Positions 41,263 to 62,207 are shown, numbered from the stretch's first letter. The stretch: DNA of 62,500 nucleotides from Stramonita haemastoma (GCA_030674155.1 CM060336.1:1496842-1559341); one strand, 5' to 3'. Translations and numbers: made by a program. Notes: generated by a model not told the origin, from the letters alone.

Positions 41263-42204
41263 TGTAATGTTGCATTACTCAGAGTGGAGTTTCAGACTTG
41301 CTCTGGAAGGGTTTAGTTGGTGTTGGAGGTACAAGTTCTATACATGAAGAATTGCTGCATTGTGTAAATATACATTATTTGAATGAAAAGTTTCTGTAAA
41401 ACTGTTTACAAGATGACTGGTATGTCACACTGTGAAGAACGGTGTGAGTGTGTGTGTGAGTGTGTGCGTGCGTACATGTTTTAAGTGATTTTGACAGTGT
41501 CTGATGTGATCTTGTATATCGTTCTTGCTGTTTTGTGAAAAGATATGCATTCAATATTTGTGTTCTATAAACATATTGACAAAGTGAATATGTGTGACAG
41601 TTAGCAAAGAGAGCAATGTTTGTGGTGTGGTTGTTTTAAAGTGAATATGACAATGTTAGGTTTATTCTTATATATGAAAGATTGTTTTTTCATGAAATGA
41701 TAATTGTTCTATAATATGCATGGTACTTCTGTTCTATAAGAAAAAATTAACAATATGAAATGACTGTATAACACTGTGCATGTGTTGGGAGTGAGCATGG
41801 CAATGTTTGTTTTATTCTTATAAAGTCATATGCAGGTTGATCAGTTATCATCATGCATACTGGTCAATTATTGCAGTGGCAGTAATTCTAATTATCATGC
41901 CTACTTGCCAATTATTGCAGTGGCAGTAATTATCATGCATACTTGTCAGTTATTGCAAAGGCATTAATCATCAAAGATACTTATCAATCATTACGAAGTG
42001 TGAATGAGGGTTGTGGTTGTGTGATGTGTGAAGTTGTACAAATCATTATGACTTGGGGAAAAAGATGACAGCGGCATTTTCCCCGATGGACAAAAGCAGA
42101 GAGAGGACTGTGACTGTTAATAAAGTTGCTTTGATACTACCTGTTGTGTCCTGTGTGAATATGGAGTGTTGTTTTGATCTCATTTGATTTGTTGTTGTTG
42201 TGCG

Positions 42205-42560
42205 TTCCCCAGCTTAACACTCTGGGGGTCTGTCACCCAGAATGTGCCACACTCTGACTCACTCACTCATTGCACATGGGAATCACTGAGAGATTGAAGT
42301 TGCACACTGAATGAGAAAATTAAGTGTAGCACTGTTTTCAAGTACCTCGCCATAAAGGCAGCCATACTCCGACTTCAGAGGATTTTTTTCCCCATTAAAG
42401 GAGAGTGCAGATTGTTATGTTAAAGCTTGTCATGGCTGAAGGCAATCTCAACACAACATTTTACAACATAACAACATTCTAGTGTAGGCCTCGGCAATGA
42501 GCTGACATCAGTAACTGACACAGCTTTTGGCCTGGATCTATCTGGTTTGTTTACAGTCCA
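42205..42560 (-). repeat. Interspersed repeat, family H
   Basis: It shares agcagccatactccgacttc-type and cttgtcatggctgaaggcaa blocks with 56215-56395. Its first half appears inverted at 43250-43455 and 58912-59110 (gcctatat, ccagtgtgcaatttcaatct). Non-coding. Confidence 0.58.
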
Positions 42561-42759
42561 TTCACTTCTGCTGACATTAGACTTTTAAAAACAACACACA
42601 AAACTGATGAAAAGGTAAAGTGGCGGGGGGGGGGGGGGGGGGGTTGTAGACGAGGGGGAAAGAAAAGAAAGTGGAATCAAACTGAGAAGTTTAAATGCTC
42701 CAGTGATAAATCCAACTAGAAGGAAGGTAGCAAAACAGTTCAGCTGTTCACATGCCTAA

Positions 42760-43035
42760 CATCCCCGAAGGTCGTAGGGGAGCAAGGCATCAGAGACCTC
42801 GGCTTCTCTAGGGGCCAGCATATTGAAGGCGGCGCCCATCTCCTCTTCCTTGCTGCTTTACCTTCCCTGACCCTAAAGAAGGCAGGTACCCATTGACAGC
42901 TGGGTGAACTGGGGAACTGTACTAAAGCTAAGGCGCACAAATAGTCACCCATCCAATAGGTAACCACGCTTGATGCTGCTTAACCTTAGCTTGGGGAAAG
43001 TGAGTGCTCTGACCACTGAGCTATCCTGTCCCCCT
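42760..43035 (-). repeat. SINE-like repeat, family B
   Basis: Full-length minus copy with its head at the high end, downstream of the candidate BET1 poly(A) site. Confidence 0.7.
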
Positions 43036-44479
43036 CCAAAAAAGGCTGCAAGGAAACAGAGCATCACGCAATTCGCAGGTGTGGCCTTATTTAGACACAC
43101 ATTGCTGCGACCGGACTCTGATCGCATGGTAGGTAATCTAATTACCTCCCCATCACAATGTTATACCTTAAAACATTATGTGGAGATTTACCTTCAGCCA
43201 TGACAAGCTCTTAGTATAACAACCCACTCTCTGCTTTAAAAGGAGAGAAAAACATCCTCTGAAAACAGAGTATGGTTGCCTATATCGTGAGGTACTTGGA
43301 AACAGTCATACATGCAAACTTCTCATCCAGTGTGCAATTTCAATCTCACAGTGATTCCCAGGTGGGATGGATGAGTGAGTCAGAGTGCACATTCTGAGAG
43401 ACCCCCAGAATGTTAAGCTAGGGAACGCACAACAGCCACAACATCATACAGTGGAGGGCTGGGGGAATAACTATGAGAAAAAAACCCAAAACCTTTTGCA
43501 TGAAATTTTTTTTCTTCTGAAATCATTACGCACATCATTTCAAAAGCAAGCAAGATTCATGTTGTTATTTGAAAGTCAGCATCAAACACGTGAAGGCTTA
43601 TACAACATCACCAAAAAAAGAGAAGATGATTGTGGTGCAATAATAGCGCTTAGTACGTATATAAAAATAATTTGATATTGGAACATCGGTGCAAGAATAT
43701 TATTATTAACCATTCTGTGTTTATGCAAAAAAATAATTTGATGCTGATATTGGTTGACAAGAGAGGTGATGAAAGCAAAATTCATATAGTTTCAAAGTAA
43801 AAACTACACCCCCGCACAAAAAAAAAACATACAGAAGAGACAACAAGAGTGATTTATTGAACAGTTCCAAAATTTCTGATTCTTATCAAACCATGGTAAC
43901 TTGTCAGTCAAAATCACGCTTTAAGCTGCTGGTCAACAGAAAATTTTTTGGTTTGTTTTTGTAAAGTGTTTCACATGATACCTGAATTTATGATTCAGCA
44001 CTGGGAAAGATGCTAAGTGAAAGAAATGAACAAAATCTACTTCATAACAAAAAAAAAGCGAATATCACCTTCAACCAATTCCAAAGCATAGCTCACAGGA
44101 TAATGTTCTGGATATGTTTTATGAATATAAATTTCCGTTCTTTAAACGTGAAATGTAAATTTTAAGGGACAAAAATTCATACAAGGGGACACTACTTCTA
44201 AAAAGCAATCTGGCAGCAAATTATTTGCAAAACAACAACATTCATCCTGACTACTGCATTAACTCAGAACAACATAACCAAATAAGATAAAAGCAGCTCA
44301 CATTCAGTAAAAAAAGACGATATACACTGGTGACCATCAGAGCCAGTCACCATCAAACATGCTCACACCATAACAACCTCCAAAACAAACCACTCTCATG
44401 AACACCTTTCACATGGGAGGAAAAAACCATATCAAGCAAAGTACAATCGAATACATGACGCTCCATCATGAAATGAGTT

Positions 44480-45105
44480 CCTTCGCACCTGATCCATTTT
44501 TCTGCTAGGAGTCATTTTAGGCAGGTGGGGGGTCAGGTTATTGATTTTGATTGATTATCTATAGCTGTTCTTCTACCATGTACTGAAGTATCAAGGCGTA
44601 CTTCTGCTTCAAAAACGCATGTAAAAACACTGAAGCAGGAGAGTGCTGAGCAACCCTGTGTATGAATCTCAATATGCTCTACCACATAACAAGTTGCATA
44701 GCAACAGAGGTCAATTTTTCGTTATTGATATGATATTAATCTGCAATAAAAAGTCTATTCAATACAAAAAACAGATTGAAAATTGGACAATTCTATGAAA
44801 AGTTATTACAACTTGAAATGATATACTGCAGAAAGTGACGAAATGAGAAATGGACAAGTTTAGCATCATAATGGGTGGTTCGAATGAGGGCTTGGATATT
44901 TTTAAAACACGCTTAAAAGGAAAATGAAACAAAGTCATGCCTTGAGATTTCACTACAAGGTAGAATAAAGGCTACAGTTTTACAATCAATCAAAATCTCA
45001 AAAATCAACAACCTGACCCCCACCTGCCTAAAATGGCTCCTAGTGGAAAAGTGGGTCAGGTGCTAAGCGACTCATTTTGTGGTGAAGTGTCACAAATGTT
45101 CCTTG
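44480..45105. mobile_element. Foldback element with long terminal inverted repeats
   Basis: The left end (gcacctgatccatttttctg at 44486) and the right end (ggaaaagtgggtcaggtgct at 45046) are inverted copies. The inverted similarity continues inward for roughly 190 bp through ggcaggtggggggtcaggtt and ttctaccatgtactgaagta. The centre is AT-rich and non-coding. Related single arms are at 1445-1860 and about 14725-15030. Confidence 0.68.
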
Positions 45106-46899
45106 TAGCAGCTGGTTCTTTTCACACAAGTGACCTACCAAGTACTCATGCTCCTTGTTTTGTGGATTTCAGAAAAAAAGAACTTGCTTTATCTCTTTAG
45201 AGGTCAACACTGGATTTTGGTTTTAAATGCACTGCGGGTGATCTCTGAGGAACTTACCATAACACGCTTGTGTATAAGACACCGCTTTCAACATCCTTCA
45301 CTTGAACACAGCTGAAGATAAAACATGAGTCCCAGGTATAACACATGTGTTAAACACTAACACTACTCACATACTCCAATTTGAGTCCACAGGTTGAAAC
45401 ACAATTTCCTCATCCATTACATAAAATGTAACTATACACCTATACACAACAGACTGTAAGTACCAGAAGCAGAAGCTTGTATTCCAATGGACTCCATTCA
45501 CCCTTGCTAAAAAAGGCCTCAGCTCAAGCCAACTTTAAAGAAAGGTAAAGGTAAAGGTGTCCCATAACCTAGGTGGTCCTAGGGGAGCGAGGCATCAGAG
45601 ACCTCAGCTTCTCTAGGGGCCAGCATGTTGAGGGTGGTACCCATCTCCTCTCCCTCGCTGCTTTACCTTCCCTGACCCTAAAGAGGGCAGGTACCCACTG
45701 GCTGTGGGGAAAGCAAGTACTCTGACCACTGAGCTATCCCACGCCCAACTTTAAGCATACAAATGAATGATAATGAAAAAAAAAAGAAAGAATTGTAACA
45801 CATCAAATTTCACAGCAAATCACTCTCTAACAATCACTATCCATTTCATGCAACACTACATTTTAATCAAAAATTTAAATGAACTTATTTCATGAAAATG
45901 GATATTGAATTAAAAAAAAAAACCCAAACAAAACCAACCCCCCCCCCCCCAAAAAAAAAAAAAAACCCACAAAAAACTGACTGATGTTTTAGGCCTCTCC
46001 CCTTGCCTGTAACACTGACAAGCATAAGAACTAAATCAAATGCAAACCTACCCAGTACTGATCAGAGTAATGGAAAACCTTACAGAATTTTTTTTTTTCT
46101 ACTGATCTCTTTTCTCACAGAACCAATATCACCCCTTTATATATATGTACATATCACATTTATCACAGAAGCAGTTAAGATCAGCACATTTTCCATGAGC
46201 AATTGTTGTTTTTTTAAACTCCCAACTGTTAAATGTTGTGTACCAGTAGAATCTTCAACAATAATTAACTCTGTAACGTTTCCAGAAACAGATCGACATT
46301 TTCTTGAAAACCATCTCTAAAAATTGAAATTTAAGAATTTTTGTTCCATTAAAATAAAACAATTTTTATACAAGATATTTCCCATAGCTTAACCCCCCCC
46401 AACAAAATGTATCTAACCTGTCTACTGACTAACAGCCATATTTTTAAGAAACATCTTTTTTTTTTCACTCCATCCACAACAAACAGTTTTCAAACTTCTT
46501 GATTTTAACAGTATCACTCACAACTGTTTCTGGTTAGAAAATACCAAAATATAAGGCACTCTCTCTTTTTGTTGTTGTTGTTGTTATTCCAGAAACTCAA
46601 TAGTCTGTAAATGCAGTTAGCATGCTTCAAGAAAAAAAAGAAAGAAAAACCACAGTAGCAGGAGCTGATGCTAGCAAATTTCTGAAAAAACAACTGAACA
46701 CTATCATACAAAAACAAATGACCTGCTAACCAAAAGACCCCAAACCCAACCTTCCACAAATGTTAAAACCTGTTTCACTTTTCGAAAGAGTGCGCCGGTG
46801 GGAACAGATGACAAAATTGACAAAACCGCATACACACAGGACTAGGTGTAAAAATTGAAGCACAAGAATGCTTGTTCCATTAACATGGAAAACCTTTTC

Positions 46900-47818
46900 T
46901 TCCTCATAACATAAGTATGAATTGAAGTGTGGAGATAATGTAATCTGACATAAGTTGCTTATTGACATTTCATGGATTTTTTTTTTTTTTTTTTTTTAAG
47001 TCTTAAATAATGGTTGGTGACATTGTATTGATATAAGCTGTTTGACACCATATGATTTAAAAAAAACAAAAACAATTTTAAATGTGTGCATGCCCATATG
47101 TTTGTTATGTTATTCCACTCAGTGGTGATGGGTATTATCATATGGTATTGTTGCTTTAGTTGTTTTTTCTTTTCTTTCCTTCTAATATATAATCCGTGTG
47201 GATTGTTTTTTGATGTTTTGGTCTGATTGTTTGTTTTTTGGTGTTTTTTTGTTTTTTTGTTTTTTGTTTTTTTTGTTTTTTTTAAGTCTTAAATAATGGT
47301 TGGTGACATTGTATTGATATAAGCTGTTTGACACCGTATGATTAAAAAAAATTTTTTTTTTTAAATGTGTGCATGCCCATATGTTTGTTATGTTATTCCA
47401 CTCAGTGGTGATGGGTATTATCATATGGTATTGTTGCTTTAGTTGTTTTTTCTTTTCTTCCTTCTAATATATAATCCGTGTGGATTGGTTTTTTGATGTT
47501 TTGGTTTGATTGTTTGTTTTTTGGTGTGTTTTTATGTGTTTTTTGTTTGTTTGTTTGTTTTTGTTTTTCTTTTGTTTGATTGTATGTTTGTTAGCGTATA
47601 TGTTATTTCCTCTCAGTGATGATGGGTATTATCATAAGGTATTGTTGTGTTTGTTGTTTTTTCCTTACCTTCTTTTAAAAATATAAAGTATGAATTGAAG
47701 TATAGAGATATTGTAATCTGACATAAATTGCTTATAGATTTTTTTTTATATTTTACTTATTTATTTTTAAAATTTTTGTTGTTGTTGTTGTATTTATTCA
47801 TTTTTTAAAAAAATTATT

Positions 47819-47849
<31 letters not shown>

Positions 47850-47915
47850 TATTATTATTATTATTATTAAGTCTTAAATAATGTTTTTTGGTTACATTGT
47901 AATTGATATAAGCTG

Positions 47916-47984
<69 letters not shown>

Positions 47985-48092
47985 TGTGTTTTTTTTGTTG
48001 GTTTTTTTTTGGACACTATATGATTTTTAAAAAAAAGACTTTAAATGTGTGCATGTACCTACGAGTATACGAGCTGAGTGGAAGAGCGCAAA

Positions 48093-48130
<38 letters not shown>

Positions 48131-48144
48131 GTGCACGGTGTGTG

Positions 48145-48215
<71 letters not shown>

Positions 48216-48680
48216 GTGTGTGGGTGTATGTGCATATGTGTGTATGGCTTTTGAGTAGATTTTTAAAATATTTTTTTATTTTTATTTATTTAGCTTATTT
48301 ATTTATTTTATTTATTTTATTTTCTCTTTTGGTTGTTGTTATAGTAGTTGCTTGTATTATTTATAGGCATAGTTTATTTTAAAGTTGTTGAAATCATGTT
48401 AGCAAGTTAATGTTGGTGAAATGTTTGTTGTTGTTGTTTTAATTGTTTGTTTGCTTTTTCCCCTTTTCTTTCTTTCGTTGGCTTTTTTGTTTGCTAGGGA
48501 TTTTCTGCTTTGTTTTTTGTTGGTTTTTTGTTTTGTTTTGGATTTGATTTTTGCTATTGTTTTGATTTTTTTCTTTTCTTTTCTTTAGATAGATGGCTTG
48601 ATGGAAAAAAGCAGATCGCTGCTTACTCAATGTACCATCTGGAAATAAAAATTTGATTGATTGATTGATTGATTGATTGA
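46900..48680 (+). repeat. 3' part of a non-LTR element with internal tandem duplication
   Basis: A block beginning gtcttaaataatggttggtg and running through ggtgatgggtattatcatat occurs at about 46996-47210 and 47285-47500. Degraded copies are at about 47558-47660 and 47869-48060, the last split by TG tracts. The region ends ttactcaatgtaccatctgg, aaataaaaatt and a (gatt)n tail at 48650-48680. No coding frame remains. Confidence 0.6.
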
Positions 48681-49129
48681 ACATGGATATGAAAGAATGA
48701 ATAAAAAAATAAATAATAATGATAAAAAAAACCCAGAGAGAAATGTCTGATTCCATACTGAGATAGTAATGGTCTAACCATGGAGTACAGCCTGAATGTC
48801 ATAGACACACATCTCTTTTCTTGTTTTAAATTCTTTTATTCCTTTATTTTCAGGATAATGGAATAAGCACTTTTACATCCAGTCTCCATGTGTATGCAGT
48901 TTTGTAAATCTTGTCTCTCATGACTGTAACTGCTTTACAACTCTGAAATGCAGTTTAATAACAAAGGACATAGAGGTACTGAGTAAAATATTATATTTAC
49001 TGTTGTTTTTAAAAAAAATTGTTTTTAGTTTTTTAAAAAGTTTTATTCCATAATATAAGTTAATGAAAAGACTTGGGAGATAAAGTTGGTATAAATAACA
49101 ACAATGAGCACAATAATAATAAAAACAAT

Positions 49130-49385
49130 AATGGTAATGATGATGATGATGATGATGATGATAATAAATATTTTTAAAAAGCTGCTGCTGCTGCTGATAA
49201 TAATAATAATGATAATGAATGATGATGATAATAAATAATAATAATAACAACAACACCACCACCAACAATAATGGTAATAAGAAAGATGATGATAATGATG
49301 ATGATGATGATGATGATAATGATGATGACAATGATCATGATGACGGTGATGATGATCATCATCACCACCATCATCAACATCATTT
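49130..49385 (+). repeat. Complex GAT/AAT trinucleotide tract
   Basis: About 250 bp of mixed gat, aat, aac and cat units in intergenic DNA. Confidence 0.85.
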
Positions 49386-49626
49386 TGCAGATAATAACAC
49401 ACTCCACAGGATTCTGTTTTGTGACTATCGATATTTTAAAAAACAGGAACCAATTTGTACCACCTTTCTAAAATCAGATTGCATGCACAAACTACAAACA
49501 AAAAATGCAACTTTTCAATTCTTCAATGCACTGCTTTGTGCACAGTCAAGTTATACACAACATTCTCCAATATAAAGAACGTCCTTTTAAAATCAAAGGA
49601 CACAGCACACGCCACAACTGATTTAA

Positions 49627-49705
<79 letters not shown>

Positions 49706-50199
49706 CACTCACATAAAAATCACAGGAGTGAAAAGCAACAAATTTAGTTTTTCACTTTCAAATGGAAGACAAATTAATGATTTTTGTGTCCGAGGCCTTG
49801 GGAAAACAAGAATCGTGAATATTTGCTCAAAGACAGTCCACACACAAAACAAGATCATGAATTTCAGACTAAAAACAATGCCCATTTTACAAAGTTATAC
49901 AGGTCTACACTCCCCCCCCCCCCACTTTCCTATCCACATAGTTTCAGTATTCTATTTGTCATGCGCATATCTCTTCTTTGGCCTGTGCTCTAGCAAACTA
50001 ATTCAACAAAGAATGCTGGAAGAAAAGTAAGCGTGGAACAGTACAATGTTCTAGATAAAAAAAACAACAACAAAAACAACAAAATAAACACACCTGGGAC
50101 AGAGACTGTTGTGGGGTTCTTTGCCAGGGGTATAAACAAAATCTCTCTCTCTCTTATATATATCATAAACCCAAAGGGCCTATTTTTGTTTTCTTTTTT

Positions 50200-50572
50200 T
50201 TCGTTCCTTGGCTAGAGCTCCAGGGTTCACCAATGGTATTTTGTGTTTGCAACCTTTTTTTGTGTGTGCCCACAATGAAGGTAGCCGCATTCCAACTACA
50301 AGGATGCATGCTGGGTATGTTTGTGTTTCTGTATCCTACCCAACACTGACATGAATGACGGATCTTTAACGTGCATACTTGATCTTCTGCATGTTTTATA
50401 CATGAAGGGAATTAAGGCACTGGCAGGTCTGCAACTGAAATTGACCTGGGAGACTGTAAAAATCCCCACCCTTAATTCAGCAGATGCTGCCGAGATTGAA
50501 ACCCACGACTTCATGGACCCAGGGGATTGAAGCTGAATGGTCTTAACCACTCGGCTATGGTGTCTGCCATGT
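50200..50572 (-). repeat. SINE-like repeat, family C, near full length
   Basis: The most complete copy. On the minus strand it starts ggcagacaccatagccgagt, a Ser/Leu-type tRNA-like head with box B ggtttcaatc. It runs into the body with aggtagccgcattcc (plus) and a gaacc...ctcgg tail. Partial copies lie at 55500-55605 and in pieces at 37985-38420. Confidence 0.72.
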
Positions 50573-51775
50573 GTCATGCCTCAGCCAAGCTAGAAACTGG
50601 TCAGTCTTCAAGTCAGGTGCATTCTGACTGCCTGCCTGCCTGTCTGCCTGCCTGCCTGTCTGCCTGCCTGACTGACTGACTGACTGGAGTGGTGAGTTAT
50701 TGAGCCCATAAACATCTCCACACCTAAAGGCCTGATGGTGATCACAGTGCTGAGTCTTAAAACCAGTCCACCTTAAACTTCATGGTCCCTTCCAAGCCAA
50801 GGTCCAGTATCCAGTCCAAAGTTAATGTCCCCAGTCTTCATCACTCCATAAACAGATGCTATCAAAATCTTATTTATTCTATTTTATTTACACCACTTTA
50901 AATTACGGCAGATTTCTCTGTGTGAAATTTGGGCACAGAACCCTGACCAGAATTCATCAACACAAGAGCAGCACCTCCCATTACTTACTTTGTTTCTCAC
51001 TGCAACTGTATTTGTTTTCCTATCAAAATGGCTGTTTTTTTCCTACAGAATTTCTACAGAAACCGTTTGAAAAGAAATGAAATAAATGAGTAAAACAGTT
51101 GCATATAAACTTCAGAAATCTAGTTGAGGTACATGAAAAAAAAAGTGACACAAACTTGACAGGCCTCAAAGTAGGCTGAAAAATCAACTAAACCCAAGGC
51201 TTGATGAAAATGAAGAAAAAAAAAAGAATAAAAAAATATTAAATCCTGAACAAATGCCAACAATTGGAACGTACACAAGACATATCCTACTTATTCACTG
51301 AACACAATAAACTTTTTGTAGGAGTAAAATGGACTCACACAATTTACTCACACAAATTAAACAATACATCTACAAACAGGAACCTCCCTCCCCTTCTCTC
51401 TCTCTCTCTCTTGAACCCATTTCGAGATCAAGCTGACCAGAATTCATTAACAACCAAATTCAAAACTTGTCTGCTTTCTCAGAATATAAAACTGTAGTTT
51501 CAGATACTCTACAACATTTCAGCGACCATCATTCTCTACTCGACAAATAATCGAAACTCCACATCAGAGGCAACGGCAATCAATTCAATTCATTAATGAC
51601 AATTATGGAGTCATTTGGATAGTTACGAGTTTTGCTGTCCACGTTCACAATACAAGGGAGAGAAGCCTCACATGTTGTTGATCCTTTGGCCCACAAAACA
51701 GGGGAGAGAAGCCTCAGGCATTGTCGACCCTTTGGCCCAGTGGTCCGAAGTATTTCTTTATTGCGGCAATGTACC

Positions 51776-52623
51776 ACCGAGAGCAGTCAGCACGCCTGCA
51801 CAGAGAAAGAGAGAGAGCAGTCAGCACACCTGTACAGAGAAACAGAGAGAGAGCAGTCAGCACGCCTGCACAGAGACAGAGAGAGAGAGCAGTCAGCACG
51901 CCTGCACAGAGAGACAGAGAGAGAGAGCAGTCAGCACGCCTGCACAGAGAAAGAGAGAGAGAGAGAGCAGTCAGCACACCTGTACAGAGAAAGAGAGAGA
52001 GAGAGAGCAGTCAGCACACCTGTACAGAGAAAGAGAGAGAGAGCAGTCAGCACACCTGCACAGAGAAAGAGAGAGAGAGCAGTCAGCACGCCTGCACAGA
52101 GAAAGAGAGAGAGAGAGAGCAGTCAGCACACCTGTACAGAGAAAGAGAGAGAGAGAGAGCAGTCAGCACACCTGTACAGAGAAAGAGAGAGAGAGCAGTC
52201 AGCACGCCTGCACAGAGAAAGAGAGAGAGAGCAGTCAGCACGCCTGCACAGAGAAAGAGAGAGAGAGCAGTCAGCACGCCTGCACAGAGAAAGAGAGAGA
52301 GAGCAGTCAGCACGCCTGCACAGAGAAAGAGAGAGAGAGCAGTCAGCACGCCTGCACAGAGAAAGAGAGAGAGAGCAGTCAGCACGCCTGCACAGAGAAA
52401 GAGAGAGAGAGAGCAGTCAGCACACCTGTACACAGAGAAAGAGAGAGAGAGCAGTCAGCACACCTGTACAGAGAAACAGAGAGAGAGAGAGCAGTCAGCA
52501 CACCTGTACACAGAGAAAGAGAGAGAGAGCAGTCAGCACACCTGTACACAGAAAGAGAAAGAGAGCAGTCAGCACACCTGTACAGAGAAACAGAGAGAGA
52601 GAGAGCAGTTAGCACGCTGCGAG

Positions 52624-52710
<87 letters not shown>
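51776..52710 (+). repeat. GA-rich minisatellite and GA tail
   Basis: About twenty units of gcagtcagcacacctgtaca or gcctgcaca variants plus gagaaagagagaga, of 34 to 43 bp, followed by about 90 bp of pure GA. It yields long stop-free frames on plus (for example 51615-52850), read as REREQSA-type repeats and not believed to be genes. Confidence 0.88.
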
Positions 52711-52713
<3 letters not shown>

Positions 52714-52960
52714 TCGAACTCGAAAGGTTTATTCATGAAAAAAGGCCATTGGCCCATAACATGAAGGGGTTGCCGAATAACGATAACGATAATTGCTTTA
52801 AGCTGACACACGACGCTACTCCAAGCCATGGAAACCACAGCATTGATTAGTAATGTACATCGAGACACGAAACTCTTTACTGTCCAGATATGTTACGGCA
52901 TTCCGAGCCTTTCTTTCGTCCAGCCTTTGTCACACACACACCCTTAGGTCTAGGCTAGGC

Positions 52961-53857
52961 CTAGCCAAGAAACCGCTGTAATAGTTCTCTAAGTGTCGCT
53001 AAGTCCCTTGAAGCACACGATAGGGTCTCCGTGTGTAGTGTGTTCTGGATTCGCTTCCCATTCCGCAAACTGGCGAGTTTGACACGTTCCTCTTTTAGCA
53101 TGTTTTTCTCTTGCTGTTTGACAAACCAGTACACACATACTGGCTCAGTGTCTGGTTGGCATGCGCACTGGATCACAATGTCGTCTGACTCACACGTCAC
53201 AATATCTTCACCGTCTGAATGATGTAGCACGGATTTTCTAAAGTGTGTATTTCTTTGTCTGTCTCTTAGCCTTTTCTGTACGGATCTATCAGTTAGAGTA
53301 GCCACGTACTGTTTGACATTTCTTGTGTCGAATGGACCAACAATATTATCATCGTTCACCTCAGGCTGCAAAACACACATATCAGCACAGTCACTACAAT
53401 CAGACATACAGGGAGGTTCTAAATCAACCGATGATGGCAACTTAACTGATGTTTTTGTGTTGATGTCCTGTGTGTGTGTTGTAGGTAGGTCTATTCCATG
53501 TGTATCTACACATGCTGTATTCCCCTGTTCTACTCCACTGTCAGGCAGACTCGAGGCACTGAGGACACAGTCACTTTCACACACAACACTTGCCTGCTTC
53601 TCTTTATGCTTTCGAGAGCGCTCAACATCTCATCGTCTTTGAGAAAACGATTTTTTCCTGTAGTACTGTGCTTGTGTGCTGCGATTCACTGTTGGATCCG
53701 CCATGTTGGTTGACACTGTTGTGTCCACTGGTTTCAGTCGCAAGACAAAAACCACGCTGTCCCCTTCTCCTGCCACTTTCCAGCTGGAAACTGCATTGTC
53801 AGTCAGCAGGGCGCCTAAGGTCCTCTCCACAGCCGCTGGAAGTCCAGTAACTGGCAT
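52961..53857 (-). pseudogene. 299-codon reading frame with one internal TGA, unrecognised, probably element-derived
   Basis: From the Met at 53857 the frame reads AAVERTLGALLTDNAVSSWK, then QAQYYRKKSFSQRR, then TGA at 53632-53630. It continues in the same frame as DVERSRKHKEKQASVVCESD for another 207 codons, through a Cys-rich part (CMSDCSDCADMC) and VCVYWFVKQQEKNML, to the stop at 52961-52963. A CGA to TGA change would explain the break. A MADPTV start at about 53704 lies in a good context. An AATAAA is on the minus strand near 52730, followed by a (TC)n tail. The layout resembles a small retroelement protein with its 3' end, but no domain was recognised. A readthrough gene is an alternative. 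Confidence 0.5.
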
Positions 53858-53935
53858 TTTTGACTGAATTTCTAGTTTTACTGCTGCTCACAGAAAATGT
53901 ACGCCCTGTCCGCTTCACTTCTCGTGACCGCCGCC

Positions 53936-53937
<2 letters not shown>

Positions 53938-53992
<55 letters not shown>

Positions 53993-54020
53993 AGGAGAGA
54001 GAGAGAGAGACAGACAGAGC

Positions 54021-54077
<57 letters not shown>

Positions 54078-54115
54078 GCATGCCTACACAGAGAAAGAGA
54101 GAGAGAGAAAACACT
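53938..54115 (+). repeat. GA / GACA microsatellite
   Basis: (ga)n, then (caga)n, then gaga, next to a short acttggcc-type element end at 54100-54160. Confidence 0.88.
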
Positions 54116-54819
54116 AAAATCTTTTATTGTACTTTGGCCTTTGGCCACAATACAATTCAAAGGGAAGAAAAAAAGTGAAAAAAGTGAAATATAATTTCAT
54201 GTAATCATTGATAAGAACATGCCAGAAATGATACACCTTGGCATGTACCCAAAACTGTGCTCCTGAAAATGCACATTCCAAAATCATACAAAAAGTGCTA
54301 ACTAGTTCCAACGAATCAAACAAATCTTAGTTCTAAGTTACAGAACAAAACACAACTCAAAACCCAACTGAGACCAAGCTTGGTCATAGAGTTAAACCTG
54401 ACAATGTCAACACAAGCGTTCAAACACCAAGTGCAGTGTACATCTAATTGCTGAAATCCTTCATAACCTATTGCATTTTCAGAACAGTGACCATATTAGA
54501 AAACTGAGCCTACTGAGTACAATTATGTCTGTCCTAGGTTAATGCAATGTAAACAGAGCGCTGTATGCACAAATATTGAGAAAGAGGGAGAGAACTCTGA
54601 ACTTTTTACTTGTACTTCGGCCTTGGGCCACAATACAAAAGAACAAAATGGAACAGTAACATTCAGAAAAAAAACAAAAAAAAACATATATATAATATAT
54701 TATGTATAAAAAGCTTGTCGATGCAACACTTTCTTCAAACACATACACATCATTATTATTTTTGAAAATATCATCGATATCATCATCCACGACACAAAGA
54801 GCTATCCTTATCAGTTACA

Positions 54820-55157
<338 letters not shown>

Positions 55158-55159
55158 GA

Positions 55160-62207
<7,048 letters not shown>

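Larger units (their letters stand above)
37759..42145 (+). other. BET1 3' flank, possible long 3' UTR
   Basis: No further coding sequence is seen. The stretch holds fragments of SINE-like repeats (about 37985-38420), a GA microsatellite at 38163-38210, a CA/TG repeat near 40080, a GA repeat at 40213-40253 and a SINE at 40975-41262. An AATAAA at 42119-42124 followed by a GT-rich stretch is a candidate poly(A) site. Whether transcription of BET1 reaches it is unknown. Confidence 0.3.
45110..51775. other. Intergenic DNA between BET1 and FBXO30-like, middle part
   Basis: No gene was recognised. It holds a family B piece, the 3' part of a non-LTR element (46900-48680), a GAT tract, a CA tract and a full family C SINE. 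The remainder is AT-rich with no visible structure. Confidence 0.45.

Noticed and set aside
51615..52850. 411-codon plus-strand frame
   Set aside because: Made of the GA-rich minisatellite; three overlapping frames are equally open and none has a recognisable domain.
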